64,000 nucleotides of DNA from Bradyrhizobium manausense (GCF_018130615.1 NZ_JAFCKB010000018.1:62001-126000); one strand, 5' to 3'; numbered from the stretch's first letter, positions 44,740 to 54,207 are shown. Numbers and translations are program-made. Notes: generated by a model not told the origin, from the sequence alone.

Positions 44740-45255
44740 TCACTGGATGGGCGTGACCAATTCTCCGCGGATCGTGCAGTCGATCGCCATACTGCCACTA
44801 CCAGAGGTCACAATGACCACATACGGGTATCGTCCCTGGCCGAGCAGCCACTGAGGCTCCATGTCCACCGTCGTATAGTAAAGACCGCTGGTGGACGGTG
44901 CGGGCGCGGCTGGAAGGGGCAAATTCAGATGGCGCGGCAGTGTCCCGCTCCCATCGTTCGTCGTTGAGACGTAAAGCTGGGCCTCGGTCACGCGCGCTTG
45001 CGTGACGAAGACGCAGATCAACTTCGTGACCATCAAAAGCTTGTCGGACGGTAGTTGTGAAAGGAACTGGCGGCAAACATAGGTATTTTGGCAGGCCGTC
45101 ACCGACGAGGCGGTTTCATCATAGTAGGTGCCGTAGATGGTGGGCGCTGCATGGGTCTGGGGTCCGATGAAGAGCGCGCCAACGCCCAGTACAAATTTGC
45201 CAAGGAGTGAAGCGAGACGGGAAATGCGTCGATAGACAGGTTGCGAACAATACAT
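44740..45255 (-). CDS. secreted hypothetical protein
   Basis: A 171-residue protein inserted between ntrC and ntrY on the opposite strand. ATG 45255 has GGAGG six bases upstream. A signal peptide follows (LASLLGKFVLGVGALFIGPQTHAA, likely cleavage after THA-A near residue 37). The mature part has four cysteines (two in ACQNTYVCRQF), a Pro/Ala-rich middle and a 'SGSGSMAIDCTIRGELV' end. Composition is less GC-biased than its neighbours, with several non-preferred codons, which may mean recent acquisition. No family recognised. Confidence 0.65.
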   Translation of the reverse strand: MYCSQPVYRRISRLASLLGKFVLGVGALFIGPQTHAAPTIYGTYYDETASSVTACQNTYVCRQFLSQLPSDKLLMVTKLICVFVTQARVTEAQLYVSTTNDGSGTLPRHLNLPLPAAPAPSTSGLYYTTVDMEPQWLLGQGRYPYVVIVTSGSGSMAIDCTIRGELVTPIQ

Positions 45256-45646
45256 TTGAGCCTCCGGATGGACCACAAGGCAGCCATATTCCAGCGCTTT
45301 CGGAGGCGGGGCACCTGACGAATGTCGTATGTCTCTTCAAGCTCGTCCCTCCCGACCGCCAGGTGCGGTCGGGCTCGCGGTGCGGCGACGGGTGGCCTCC
45401 GCAACAGGCTTGAAGATCGTCAGCGGCATTGAGAAGAAGGGACGAGCACGCGGGCTGGGGCTTGGAGCTCGTACCGAGTGGAGGCTCGCCTCGGACCGGT
45501 GGCTCAGCTCCCCCTACCAAAGCGGAGCTGAGCCTGTCCGGATCGCGCTGGCCGTTATGGTCCGCGCGGTGAGCAGAAGTCCGAACGGGGCCTGAATGTT
45601 CCGCGCATCCCGCGGCATTATCGACTGCAGGTCGTAAGCCTCACAC
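45256..45646. other. 391-bp gap with two perfect hairpins
   Basis: No gene is supported. CCCGACCGC-CAGGT-GCGGTCGGG (45351-45373) is a perfect 9-bp stem. GGCTCAGCTCC (45501-45511) and GGAGCTGAGCC (45524-45534) form a perfect 11-bp stem with a 12-base loop. Neither has a T-run on either strand. They may be parts of a non-coding RNA, terminators or repeat remnants. Confidence 0.4.
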
Positions 45647-45793
45647 CTATCTGATCAGGCGCGCCACGACTGGCTCGATATTGGCCATCTGCGCCGTCTG
45701 GTCCTGCCTACTGGGGCCATTGACCAGCAGGTCAGAGGCCACGATCAGCAGCAGCACGGCCGACACCATGATGGCGAGAAAGATCCTATCCAT
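45647..45793 (-). CDS. 48-residue single-membrane-helix protein (tentative)
   Basis: A short frame from ATG 45793 reading MDRIFLAIMVSAVLLLIVA, a clear N-terminal membrane helix or signal anchor, followed by a polar tail (SRQDQTAQMANIEPVVARLIR). Codon use fits. No good ribosome site is seen. It lies opposite the space before ntrY. The arrangement of charged residues resembles many real bacterial small membrane proteins, but coding is unproven. Confidence 0.45.
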   Translation of the reverse strand: MDRIFLAIMVSAVLLLIVASDLLVNGPSRQDQTAQMANIEPVVARLIR

Positions 45794-45977
45794 GCCGACT
45801 TAAGCCGGAATGGCCGGATTCCGTTCCGCAAAGATCCTCGAACGGTCCGCCATCCCTGTGGATGCGCTGGTCCGCCGCGCGACAGACGCCGCGGAATTGT
45901 CGCAATTCGGCAACAATGTGGTACGAATACATCAGTATCCGCCCGACGCGGACCCGTTTTCAGCACCCATTGCCGGA

Positions 45978-48386
45978 ATGACCAGCGCAGACACCACGGC
46001 CGCATCCTTTGACTCGGCCCCAGCAGAAGAGCCCCGGCGCTGGTCGGTACGACGCTGGCTGGCACCAATCGCCGTGGCGCTTGCGCTGCTGTCGGCCCTG
46101 CTGACCTTTCTGGTCCTGACCGGCCTCACGAGCATCGATCCGACGCCGGAGGTGGTCCGCTCGTTCTATCTGATCAATGCCGGCACGATCCTGCTCCTCG
46201 TCGGAATCATCGTGCGCGAGCTCTGGCAGCTGATTCTGGCGCGGCGGCGCGGCAGGGCGGCGGCACGCCTCCATGTCCAGATCGTTAGTCTGTTCTCGAT
46301 CGTGGCGGTCTTGCCGGCGGTGCTGGTCGCCGTCGTCGCCAATGTCACCCTCGAGCGCGGCCTCGACCGCCTGTTCTCGGGTCCCACCAAGGAAGTGATC
46401 CAGAACTCGCTGACCATCGCGCGGGCCTATATGCAGGACCACGCCCAGCTGATCCGCGGCGATATCCTCGGCATGGCCAACGACATCGCCCATACTCGTC
46501 CGCTCTACGACCAGGATCGCCGCTCGTTCCGTGAATTGCTGACGTCGAGCGCCGGCTCGCGCAATTTGCCGGGCGCGATGATCATCGACAAGAACACCAA
46601 CATCCTGGAGTCCGCCGACACCGGCATGCGGCTCGCCTATTCACCGCCGGCGCCGGACTTCCTCAGCAACGTCAACGAGAACGAGCCCGAGATCGCGGTC
46701 CTGCCGGATTCGAGCTACGTCGCGGCGGTGATCCGTCTGCGTGCCTTCAACGACACCTTCCTCTATGTCGCGCGCCCGCTCGATCCGAATGTGGTCAATC
46801 AGCTGAAGCAAACCGAGGTCAGCGTGGCCGAATACGCCCAGATCGAGTCGCGCCGGCTCGGCATCCAGGTGGCGTTTGCGCTGATGTTCGCGGTGATCGC
46901 GTTGACCATCCTGATGGCCTCGGTGCTGATCGGCCTCAACTTCGCCAACTCGCTGGTGGCGCCGATCCGGCGGTTGATGAACGCGGCGCATACGGTCTCG
47001 ACCGGCGACCTCCATGTGAAGGTGCCCGTGCATCAGTCCGAAGGCGATCTCGCCCAGCTGGGTGAGACCTTCAACAAGATGACGCAGGAGCTGCGCAGCC
47101 AGCGCGACGAGCTCGTCAACGCCAGCGACCTCATCGACAGCCGCCGCCGCTTCATCGAGGCCGTGCTGTCATCCGCGAGCGCCGGCATCATCGGCGTCGA
47201 CACCTCCGGCGGCGTCGGCATCCTCAACCGCTCCGCCGAGAAGCTGATCGGGCATTCCGAGGCTGAAACGCTGGGCCATCCGCTCTCCGACGTGCTGCCC
47301 GAGCTCGAGGAGATGATGCAGACGGCGCGGGAAGGGACCCAGCGGCTGGTGCAGGGCCAGATCACGATCACCCGCGATGGCACCGAGCGCAATCTGTCCG
47401 TCCGTGTCAGCGCCGAGAAGAACCAGCCGCACGACAGCTACATCATCACGCTCGACGACATCACCGAGCTGGTCTCAGCGCAGCGCACCTCGGCCTGGGG
47501 CGACGTCGCGCGCCGCATCGCCCACGAGATCAAGAACCCGCTGACGCCGATCCAGCTCTCCGCCGAGCGCATCCGCCGCAAATTCGGCAAGGACATCACC
47601 GAGGCCAAGGACAAGCAGATCTTCGACCAGTGCACCGACACCATCGTGCGCCAGGTCGACGATATCCGTCGCATGGTCGACGAGTTCTCGCGCTTTGCGC
47701 GGATGCCGAAGCCCGTGATGGAAGGCGAGGATGTGGCCGACACCGTGCGGCAGGCGGTGTTCCTGATGAAGGTTGCCCACCCCGAGCTCGATATCGAGGC
47801 CGAGTTCAAGGAGGATCCGCTGCGCGCCCAGTTCGACCGGCGGCTGATCTCGCAGGCGGTCACCAACATCGTCAAGAATGCCACCGAAGCCATCGAGCAG
47901 GTCCCACCAGAGGAGCTCGGCAAAGGCCGCATCGACGTCGTGGTGTCGCGCGAGGGCGAGGATGTGCTGATCGACGTGATCGATAACGGCATCGGCCTGC
48001 CCAAGGTCGCACGCTCGCGGCTGCTCGAGCCCTATGTCACGACGCGCGCCAAGGGCACCGGTCTTGGCCTTGCCATCGTCGGCCGCGTGCTGGAAGACCA
48101 TGGCGGCCGCATCGAGCTGAAGGACGCCTCCGACTTCCGCGAAGGCCAGCGCGGTGCCTGGATGCGGATGCGCTTTGCGATCTCCGGCCAGGCCAAGAAG
48201 GCCGAGGGAGCCGAGGCGGCAGCCGTCGCCAAAGAGCCAGCGAAGGACGCAGCCGAGGCGACAGCCAAAGAGCCGGCTGCAGATTCCGTCGCGGCACAGG
48301 AAACAAGACAGCCGGCGACCGAAACCAAAGAGCCGGCTGAAAAGACCAATGATTCAACGAAAATCGAAGCCTCAACAGGCAGCTGA
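45978..48386 (+). CDS. ntrY: nitrogen/redox sensor histidine kinase NtrY
   Basis: Membrane kinase paired with NtrX, implicated in nitrate use, redox response and symbiosis. From ATG 45978 it has 802 residues: three N-terminal helices (about 29-51, 63-87, 101-124), a periplasmic sensor region, a fourth helix (about 300-325), HAMP, PAS ('FIEAVLSSASAGIIGVDTSGG'), HisKA with [21 protein letters not shown], and HATPase (NIVKNATEAI, DNGIGLP, GTGLGLAIVGR). The frame is open 56 codons further upstream, but those look non-coding. The last ~60 residues are a low-complexity Ala/Glu/Lys tail with repeated KEPA units, not a kinase feature. Confidence 0.94.
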   Translation: MTSADTTAASFDSAPAEEPRRWSVRRWLAPIAVALALLSALLTFLVLTGLTSIDPTPEVVRSFYLINAGTILLLVGIIVRELWQLILARRRGRAAARLHVQIVSLFSIVAVLPAVLVAVVANVTLERGLDRLFSGPTKEVIQNSLTIARAYMQDHAQLIRGDILGMANDIAHTRPLYDQDRRSFRELLTSSAGSRNLPGAMIIDKNTNILESADTGMRLAYSPPAPDFLSNVNENEPEIAVLPDSSYVAAVIRLRAFNDTFLYVARPLDPNVVNQLKQTEVSVAEYAQIESRRLGIQVAFALMFAVIALTILMASVLIGLNFANSLVAPIRRLMNAAHTVSTGDLHVKVPVHQSEGDLAQLGETFNKMTQELRSQRDELVNASDLIDSRRRFIEAVLSSASAGIIGVDTSGGVGILNRSAEKLIGHSEAETLGHPLSDVLPELEEMMQTAREGTQRLVQGQITITRDGTERNLSVRVSAEKNQPHDSYIITLDDITELVSAQRTSAWGDVARRIAHEIKNPLTPIQLSAERIRRKFGKDITEAKDKQIFDQCTDTIVRQVDDIRRMVDEFSRFARMPKPVMEGEDVADTVRQAVFLMKVAHPELDIEAEFKEDPLRAQFDRRLISQAVTNIVKNATEAIEQVPPEELGKGRIDVVVSREGEDVLIDVIDNGIGLPKVARSRLLEPYVTTRAKGTGLGLAIVGRVLEDHGGRIELKDASDFREGQRGAWMRMRFAISGQAKKAEGAEAAAVAKEPAKDAAEATAKEPAADSVAAQETRQPATETKEPAEKTNDSTKIEASTGS

Positions 48387-48403
48387 CAAGACAGGCGCGA
48401 CCC

Positions 48404-49774
48404 ATGGCAAGTGAAATTCTGATTGTCGATGATGAGGCCGATATTCGGGATCTCGTTGCGGGCATCCTCGAAGACGAGGGGTTTGTCACGCGGACGGCGC
48501 GTGACAGCGACTCCGCACTGGCAGAAATCGCCAACCGCCGGCCACACCTGGTGTTCCTCGACATCTGGCTGCAGGGCTCCAAGCTCGACGGCTTGCAGCT
48601 CTTGGAGCAGGTCAAAAAGGACAATGCCGATCTGCCTGTGGTGATGATCTCCGGCCACGGCAACATCGAGACCGCGGTCGCCGCGATCAAGCGCGGTGCC
48701 TATGACTTCATCGAAAAGCCGTTCAAGGCCGACCGTCTCATTCTGGTCGCCAACCGTGCTCTGGAAAACTCGCGGCTCAAGCGCGAGGTGAAGGAGCTGA
48801 AGCAGCTCGCGCCAAGCGCCAGCCAGCTCGTCGGCCGCTCGCCGAGCATGAACCAGCTGCGCCAGACTATTGAGCGTGCGGCCAAGGCCAACAGCCGCAT
48901 CCTGATCGTCGGCCCTGCCGGCGCCGGCAAGGAATTGACCGCGCGCACGCTGCATACGGCCTCGGGCCGCGCGGACGGGCCCTTCGTCGTCATCAACGCC
49001 GCGGCAATCACGCCGGAGCGGATGGAGCACGAGCTGTTCGGCGTCGAGCAATCCAACGGCGAGCAGCCGCGCAAGCCCGGCGCGCTCGAGGAGGCGCATG
49101 GCGGCACGCTGTTCATCGACGAGATCGCGGACATGCCGCGCGAGACGCAGAACAAGATCCTGCGCGTGCTGGTCGAGCAGTCGTTCCAGCGCGTCGGCGG
49201 CACCGCCAAGGTGCAGGTCGACGTGCGCATCATCTCGTCCACCGCGCGCAACCTCGAGGAGGAGATCGCGGCCGGTCATTTCCGCGAGGACCTCTACCAC
49301 CGCCTGTCGGTGGTGCCGATCCGCGTGCCTGCGCTGTCCGAGCGCCGCGAGGACATTCCCGAACTGATCGACTATTTCATGGAGCAGATTTCGGCGGGCA
49401 GCGGTCTGCCCAAGCGCCAGATCGGCCAGGACGCGATGGCGGTGCTGCAATCGCATGTCTGGCCGGGCAACGTGCGCCAGCTCCGCAACAACGTCGAACG
49501 AGTCATGATTCTGGCCGCCGGTGGCCCTGAGGTGATCATCACCGCCGATATGCTGCCGCAGGACGTCGGCTCCATGGTCCCGGCGATGCCGACAAGCAAC
49601 AATGGCGAACACATCATGGGCCTGCCGCTGCGGGAAGCACGTGAAGTATTCGAGCGCGACTATTTGATTGCCCAGATCAGCCGTTTTTCAGGAAATATTT
49701 CTCGAACGGCGGAGTTTGTTGGCATGGAACGTTCGGCGCTACACCGGAAGTTGAAGGCATTGGGCGTTGGTTGA
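48404..49774 (+). CDS. ntrX: response regulator NtrX
   Basis: Partner of NtrY, 456 residues. Receiver domain (1-120) with acidic pocket VDDEAD and phospho-Asp in LVFLDIWLQGS. The AAA+ domain follows (Walker A GPAGAGKE, Walker B GGTLFIDEIADM). The sigma-54 contact loop GAFTGA is absent: between HELFG and LEEAHGG the sequence reads VEQSNGEQPRKPGA. This is the known alphaproteobacterial NtrX condition and means it should not activate sigma-54 promoters directly. The C-terminal Fis HTH is 'GNISRTAEFVGMERSALHRKL'. It starts 18 bases after ntrY. Confidence 0.95.
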   Translation: MASEILIVDDEADIRDLVAGILEDEGFVTRTARDSDSALAEIANRRPHLVFLDIWLQGSKLDGLQLLEQVKKDNADLPVVMISGHGNIETAVAAIKRGAYDFIEKPFKADRLILVANRALENSRLKREVKELKQLAPSASQLVGRSPSMNQLRQTIERAAKANSRILIVGPAGAGKELTARTLHTASGRADGPFVVINAAAITPERMEHELFGVEQSNGEQPRKPGALEEAHGGTLFIDEIADMPRETQNKILRVLVEQSFQRVGGTAKVQVDVRIISSTARNLEEEIAAGHFREDLYHRLSVVPIRVPALSERREDIPELIDYFMEQISAGSGLPKRQIGQDAMAVLQSHVWPGNVRQLRNNVERVMILAAGGPEVIITADMLPQDVGSMVPAMPTSNNGEHIMGLPLREAREVFERDYLIAQISRFSGNISRTAEFVGMERSALHRKLKALGVG

Positions 49775-49873
49775 GGGCTGCAAGCCCTGTGGCCACGGGC
49801 GATACCAAAGGAAAATCAATCGATTTCCGTAGTTTTTCGGGGCTCTGGAACGCGCCCTGCCGCGTGAAGCGGC

Positions 49874-49902
49874 TTGCCTAAAATGTCCACCTGCCTTCTA
49901 AT
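49874..49902 (+). promoter_or_regulatory. Putative sigma-70 promoter of hfq
   Basis: TTGCCT (49874-49879) and TCTAAT (49897-49902) are separated by 17 bases, about 120 bases before the hfq ATG. The resulting leader is A-rich near the start codon. Confidence 0.45.
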
Positions 49903-50021
49903 CAACCTGCTGTTCCCTAGAGGGGGATCTCATGAGGGACGGCAACCGGGAGAAGGCCCAAACATTCAAAACAGGGCCGCAACCGGCGCAATAAAAAGAA
50001 ACTCAAAGCGAGAAAAAAACA

Positions 50022-50270
50022 ATGGCGGCAGACCGCGCACAAAACCTACAGGACACCTTCCTTAATCACGTTCGCAAAACCAAGACGCCACTGACGATCT
50101 TTCTGGTCAACGGAGTGAAGCTCCAGGGCATCGTGACCTGGTTCGACAATTTCTGTTTGCTGCTTCGGCGCGACGGTCACTCGCAGCTCGTCTACAAGCA
50201 TGCGATCTCGACCATCATGCCGGGCGCTCCGATCCAGCTGTTCGAAGGCGGCGAGGATCAGCCGGCTTGA
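50022..50270 (+). CDS. hfq: RNA chaperone Hfq
   Basis: Hexameric Sm-like protein that pairs small RNAs with mRNAs; in rhizobia it also affects nif gene expression. 82 residues, Sm1 motif in [20 protein letters not shown] and Sm2 in [10 protein letters not shown] (KH pair for U-rich RNA). The proximal face Gln is in [10 protein letters not shown]. There is only a short C-terminal tail (FEGGEDQPA), usual for alphaproteobacteria. hflX follows 11 bases after the stop; the ntrX-hfq-hflX order is conserved in the group. Confidence 0.97.
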   Translation: MAADRAQNLQDTFLNHVRKTKTPLTIFLVNGVKLQGIVTWFDNFCLLLRRDGHSQLVYKHAISTIMPGAPIQLFEGGEDQPA

Positions 50271-50281
50271 GAGTGATCTGA

Positions 50282-51664
50282 TTGGAACCCCGGAATTTCG
50301 ACGGGGATGCCGATCGTCCACGGTCGGCAGGGGCTAAGCAGACGGGGCGGGTGCTTGTCATCGGTCCCTATTTGCGGGCGCGTGCGGGGAATGCCGACGC
50401 GCAAACGGAGAGTCACGTCCAGCGCAACGCCGAGGCCCGGCTGGATGAAGCCGCAGGCCTTGCGCGTGCGATTGATCTCGTCGTGGCCGATTCGATCATC
50501 GCACCGATCAACCAGATCCGACCCGCGACCTATATCGGCAAGGGCAAGGTCGAGGAGATCGCGGCTCTCGCCAAGAGCCTCGATGTCGAGCTCGTGGTGA
50601 TGGACTGCGCGCTGGCGCCAATCCAGCAGCGCAATCTCGAGAAGGAACTGCATGCCAAGGTGCTCGACCGCACCGGGCTCATTCTCGAAATCTTCGGTCG
50701 CCGCGCCAAGACCAAGGAGGGCTCGCTCCAGGTCGAGCTCGCGCATCTCAACTATCAGCGCTCGCGCCTGGTGCGATCATGGACCCATCTGGAACGCCAG
50801 CGCGGTGGCTTTGGATTCATGGGCGGTCCCGGCGAGACGCAGATCGAAGCGGACCGCCGCCTGATTCAGGAGCGCATCACCAAGCTCGAGAGCGAGCTGA
50901 AAAAGGTCCAGGCGACACGACGGCTGCATCGCGCCGGCCGCCAGCGCGTGCCGTATCGCGTGGTCGCGCTGGTCGGCTACACCAACGCCGGCAAGTCGAC
51001 GCTGTTCAACCGCCTGACCCGCGCCGACGTGCAGGCCGCCGACATGCTGTTCGCCACGCTCGATCCGACTCTGCGCGCGCTCAACCTGCCGCATGGCGGC
51101 AAGGCGATGCTGTCGGACACGGTCGGCTTCATCTCCAATCTGCCGACCCAGCTCGTCGCCGCCTTCCGCGCCACGCTGGAGGAGGTGCTGGAGGCCGACG
51201 TCATCCTGCATGTCCGCGACATCTCGCACGAAGACGCCGAAGCACAGCAGAGCGACGTCGACGCCGTGCTGCGCCAGCTCGGCATCAACCCGGACGACAG
51301 CGGCCGCATCATCGAGGTCTGGAACAAGATCGATCGCTACGATCCCGAACAACGCGAAGAGCTTCTGAATATCGCGGCGCGCCGGCCCGAAGATCATCCG
51401 GCGATGCTGGTCTCGGCCGTGTCAGGCGAGGGGATCGACGCGCTGCTCGGCGCGATCGAGGAACGGCTCGCCGCCAAACGCACCACGCTCGACCTCTCCA
51501 TCGATGCCGCCGATGGCGCCGGCATCTCCTGGCTGCACCGCAATTCCGAGGTGCTGGCCAAGGAGCTACACGACGGCCGCTTCGACATGACCGTGCGGGT
51601 GGACGAGACCAAGCGGGATATCGTGGTCAACAGGTTCGACGCCGTGCCGCATCACGCCACGTAA
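50282..51664 (+). CDS. hflX: ribosome-associated GTPase HflX
   Basis: GTPase that binds 50S subunits and splits stalled or heat-damaged ribosomes, 460 residues. N-terminal HflX domain (about 20-190) with PATYIGKGKVEEI and 'DRTGLILEIFGRRAKTKEGSLQVELAHLNYQ', coiled segment GGPGETQIEADRRLI, then the G domain: G1 GYTNAGKST, G3 DTVGFI, G4 NKID. The start is TTG 50282 because the frame is conserved-looking from 'EPRNFDGDADRP'; the ribosome site is weak, suggesting coupling to hfq. Confidence 0.94.
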   Translation: MEPRNFDGDADRPRSAGAKQTGRVLVIGPYLRARAGNADAQTESHVQRNAEARLDEAAGLARAIDLVVADSIIAPINQIRPATYIGKGKVEEIAALAKSLDVELVVMDCALAPIQQRNLEKELHAKVLDRTGLILEIFGRRAKTKEGSLQVELAHLNYQRSRLVRSWTHLERQRGGFGFMGGPGETQIEADRRLIQERITKLESELKKVQATRRLHRAGRQRVPYRVVALVGYTNAGKSTLFNRLTRADVQAADMLFATLDPTLRALNLPHGGKAMLSDTVGFISNLPTQLVAAFRATLEEVLEADVILHVRDISHEDAEAQQSDVDAVLRQLGINPDDSGRIIEVWNKIDRYDPEQREELLNIAARRPEDHPAMLVSAVSGEGIDALLGAIEERLAAKRTTLDLSIDAADGAGISWLHRNSEVLAKELHDGRFDMTVRVDETKRDIVVNRFDAVPHHAT

Positions 51665-51680
51665 TCTAGCGGCCTTCGGC

Positions 51681-51709
51681 GCCCGGATTGCGCTGCGTTC
51701 CGTCCGGGC
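51681..51709. terminator. Stem-loop between convergent hflX and GNAT gene
   Basis: GCCCGGA and TCCGGGC pair across a 15-base loop, in the 60-base gap between convergent genes. May terminate from both sides; no T-run. Confidence 0.45.
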
Positions 51710-51724
51710 GACGCACCGAGATCA

Positions 51725-52183
51725 TCATCTCGACAGGTCGAGACTCATGAACTGGTTGTGCGGGCTCGCCTGATAGTCGGCGAACGGCGCGCAGGACACG
51801 AAGCCGGCGCTGCGGTAGAGCGCGACGGCGGGCGCGTGCAGCGGGGCAGTCCCGGTCTCCAGGCTGAGACGCGCATAACCTCGCTTGCGGCCCTCAGCAA
51901 TGATGTGGTTCAGAATCGTGCGTCCGGCTCCGGTCCGCCGCGCTTTGAGCGCGGCGCGCATCGACTTCACTTCGCCATGTGTTTCGTCCAACTGCTTCAG
52001 GGCACCGAACCCAGCCAGCAGGCCATCCTGCCAGGCGGTCCAGAACGTCACGGACCGAGCCGACAGGCCACTCGCATCGAGCGCCTGCGCATGTTCGCCC
52101 ATGACGCTACGCAGCTCTTCCAGATGGTGCGCCAGCAACTCGGCGACGTGTGGCGCCTTAGGATCGTCTTGTCTGATTTCCAC
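51725..52183 (-). CDS. GNAT family N-acetyltransferase
   Basis: A 152-residue acetyl-CoA-dependent acetyltransferase. GTG 52183 is chosen because GAGGG lies six bases upstream and MEIRQDD at the start matches small GNAT proteins; ATG 52225 would overlap mazG. The acetyl-CoA loop is 'ALKARRTGAGRTILNHIIAEGRKRGYARLSLETG' (R/Q-x-x-G-x-G/A variant RRTGAG). C-terminal APAVALYRSAGFVSCAPF is the usual final block. The substrate is unknown. It lies 14 bases after mazG. Confidence 0.87.
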   Translation of the reverse strand: MEIRQDDPKAPHVAELLAHHLEELRSVMGEHAQALDASGLSARSVTFWTAWQDGLLAGFGALKQLDETHGEVKSMRAALKARRTGAGRTILNHIIAEGRKRGYARLSLETGTAPLHAPAVALYRSAGFVSCAPFADYQASPHNQFMSLDLSR

Positions 52184-52197
52184 TGCGTGCCCTCGTA

Positions 52198-53016
52198 TCA
52201 AGTCGCCGTCTTCGCCGCATTCCATAGCGCATCCATCTCCACCAATGAGGCCTGCTCCAGCGTGCGCCCCTGCGCCTCCAGCGCCCGCTCGATATAGGCA
52301 AAGCGCCGCTCGAACTTCGCGTTGGTCGCGCGCAGAGCGGCTTCCGGATCGGCGTCGACATGGCGGGCGAGGTTGACGAGGGCGAACATGAGGTCGCCGG
52401 TTTCCTCCGCGATCTCCCGCTTGTCGTTGCGGCCGAGCGCGGCCTCGATCTCGTCGGCTTCCTCGCGGATCTTCTGCAGGACGGCGCGCGGGTCGTTCCA
52501 GTCGAAGCCGACGGTGGAGGCTTTGCGCTGCAGCTCCATGGCGCGCGTCAGCGCGGGCTGGCCGGCCTTGACGCCCGACAGCAGGGATTTGTGCGGCGGC
52601 GTGACCTCCGGCGGTCGGCGGGCGGCGCGCTCGGCCTTCTCCTCGGCCTTGATCCGGTCCCAGACTTCCTTGACGTGGGAGGAGGCGAGATTGCCATCCT
52701 TGTCGGCGAAGACATGGGGATGGCGCCGGATCATCTTTCGCGTGATGGCCTCGACGACGTCACCGAACGCAAAGGCGTTCTGCTCCGAAGCCATCTGGGC
52801 GTGGAACACCACCTGCAACAGGAGGTCGCCGAGCTCCTCGCGGAGATCGTCGAGGTCGCCGCGGTCGATGGCGTCAACCACCTCGTAGGCTTCCTCGATC
52901 GTGTAAGGCGCGATCGTCGCGAAATTCTGCTCCAGGTCCCAGGGACAGCCGGTCACCGGCGTGCGCAGCGCCGCCATGATCTCGATCAGGCGGGAAATGT
53001 CGCGGGAAGGGGTCAT
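52198..53016 (-). CDS. mazG: nucleoside triphosphate pyrophosphohydrolase MazG
   Basis: House-cleaning enzyme hydrolysing (d)NTPs to monophosphate and pyrophosphate, 272 residues with two MazG domains. Domain 1 has [27 protein letters not shown] and [18 protein letters not shown] (metal ligands E-x-x-E..E-x-x-D). Domain 2 has [13 protein letters not shown] and [19 protein letters not shown] 53016 is chosen since similarity begins at '[19 protein letters not shown]'. It is the first gene of a pair with the GNAT gene and divergent from queC. Confidence 0.94.
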   Translation of the reverse strand: MTPSRDISRLIEIMAALRTPVTGCPWDLEQNFATIAPYTIEEAYEVVDAIDRGDLDDLREELGDLLLQVVFHAQMASEQNAFAFGDVVEAITRKMIRRHPHVFADKDGNLASSHVKEVWDRIKAEEKAERAARRPPEVTPPHKSLLSGVKAGQPALTRAMELQRKASTVGFDWNDPRAVLQKIREEADEIEAALGRNDKREIAEETGDLMFALVNLARHVDADPEAALRATNAKFERRFAYIERALEAQGRTLEQASLVEMDALWNAAKTAT

Positions 53017-53142
53017 TGCGGGGCAGTCTCCTCGGTCCCAAGCCTTATGCCAAAACCGGGCCGCCGTTCCCAGCGGGGCGCAGCGGAACAGGCCGATTTC
53101 CACCGATTGGCGCGCCGGACCTGCAATGCTAAAGCGCATCCC

Positions 53143-53859
53143 ATGAGCGACGCATTTTCATCACAAGCCGCGCTGGTGCTGTTTTCCGGCGGCCAGGATT
53201 CCACCACGTGCCTTGCCTGGGCGCTCAGCCGCTTTGCGCGCGTGGAGACGCTGGGGTTCGAGTATGGGCAACGCCACGCCGTCGAGTTGGACTGCCGCGA
53301 CCGGCTGTTCGACGGCATCAAAGCCTTTCGCGGCGATTGGGCCGCAAAGCTCGGCGAGAGCCACACGCTGTCGATCCCGACGCTGGCGGCTGTGTCCGAG
53401 ACCGCGCTGACGCGCGACGTCGCGATTGCGATGGGCGCCGATGGGCTGCCAAACACATTCGTGCCCGGCCGCAATCTGGTGTTCCTGACGTTTGCCGCGG
53501 CACTCGCGTATCGCCGCGGCATCACCCACATCGTCGGCGGCATGTGCGAGACCGATTATTCCGGCTATCCCGACTGCCGCAACGACACCATCCGCGCCGT
53601 GCAGTCCGCGCTCTCGCTCGGCATGGCGAGAGCCTTCGAGCTGCACACGCCGCTGATGTGGATCGACAAGGCCGCGACGTGGAAGCTGGCGCACGATCTC
53701 GGCGGCGACGCGCTGGTCGATCTCATCCGCGAGCAGTCGCACACCTGCTATCTCGGCGAACGCGGCGCGCAGCATGAGTGGGGTTATGGGTGCGGCGAAT
53801 GCCCGGCGTGCAGCCTGCGGGCGAAGGGCTGGGCGGAGTACGCTCAGATGCGATCGTAG
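53143..53859 (+). CDS. queC: 7-cyano-7-deazaguanine synthase QueC
   Basis: ATP-dependent amidoligase/dehydratase converting 7-carboxy-7-deazaguanine to preQ0 in queuosine biosynthesis. 238 residues with the PP-loop [18 protein letters not shown] near the N-terminus, the family block '[21 protein letters not shown]' and [16 protein letters not shown]. The C-terminal zinc site is CYLG...[20 protein letters not shown] 53143 starts the similarity; the open frame further upstream is the shadow of mazG. No other que genes are in the window. Confidence 0.95.
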   Translation: MSDAFSSQAALVLFSGGQDSTTCLAWALSRFARVETLGFEYGQRHAVELDCRDRLFDGIKAFRGDWAAKLGESHTLSIPTLAAVSETALTRDVAIAMGADGLPNTFVPGRNLVFLTFAAALAYRRGITHIVGGMCETDYSGYPDCRNDTIRAVQSALSLGMARAFELHTPLMWIDKAATWKLAHDLGGDALVDLIREQSHTCYLGERGAQHEWGYGCGECPACSLRAKGWAEYAQMRS

Positions 53860-54207
53860 CCGCGATCGTCAGCGGCCATTCGGTCGCGCGGAGCGTGGGC
53901 GTCCACCGACGGGAATCGAGCGTGCGCCTACTTTCCGAATTAAATAACACCATGACCCAAATTGCAGCAGGATAGGGTTGGATATTACCGCATCGCCTGC
54001 CCGGGAATGGTTAATTATCCCGTTTATCGAAACGCTCTCAAAAGGCAAATGTTACTAAAAAACAAATAGGTAGACGAGTTAAGAGAGACGCAATTGCCAT
54101 GTTTTCCCGAAACCTTTGACGCGACCTGATCAATCAATTAAAGTGCAATTAAGCGAACATTTTTTGCGACCAATAAATATTCCGTTTTTTCAGTAGGGAG
54201 TTCATAC
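53860..54207. other. 348-bp AT-rich intergenic region before the PEP-CTERM gene
   Basis: From about 53990 to 54200 the sequence is markedly AT-rich compared with the rest of the window. It contains a plausible promoter (54116-54144). No gene is supported. Confidence 0.5.
54116..54144 (+). promoter_or_regulatory. Putative sigma-70 promoter for PEPxxWA-CTERM gene
   Basis: TTGACG (54116-54121) and TAAAGT (54139-54144) are 17 bases apart, 64 bases before the GTG start, in AT-rich sequence. Confidence 0.5.

Noticed and set aside
48404-49774. NtrX as a sigma-54 activator
   Set aside because: The GAFTGA loop is missing, so it should not be annotated as a direct sigma-54 activator despite the AAA+ domain.
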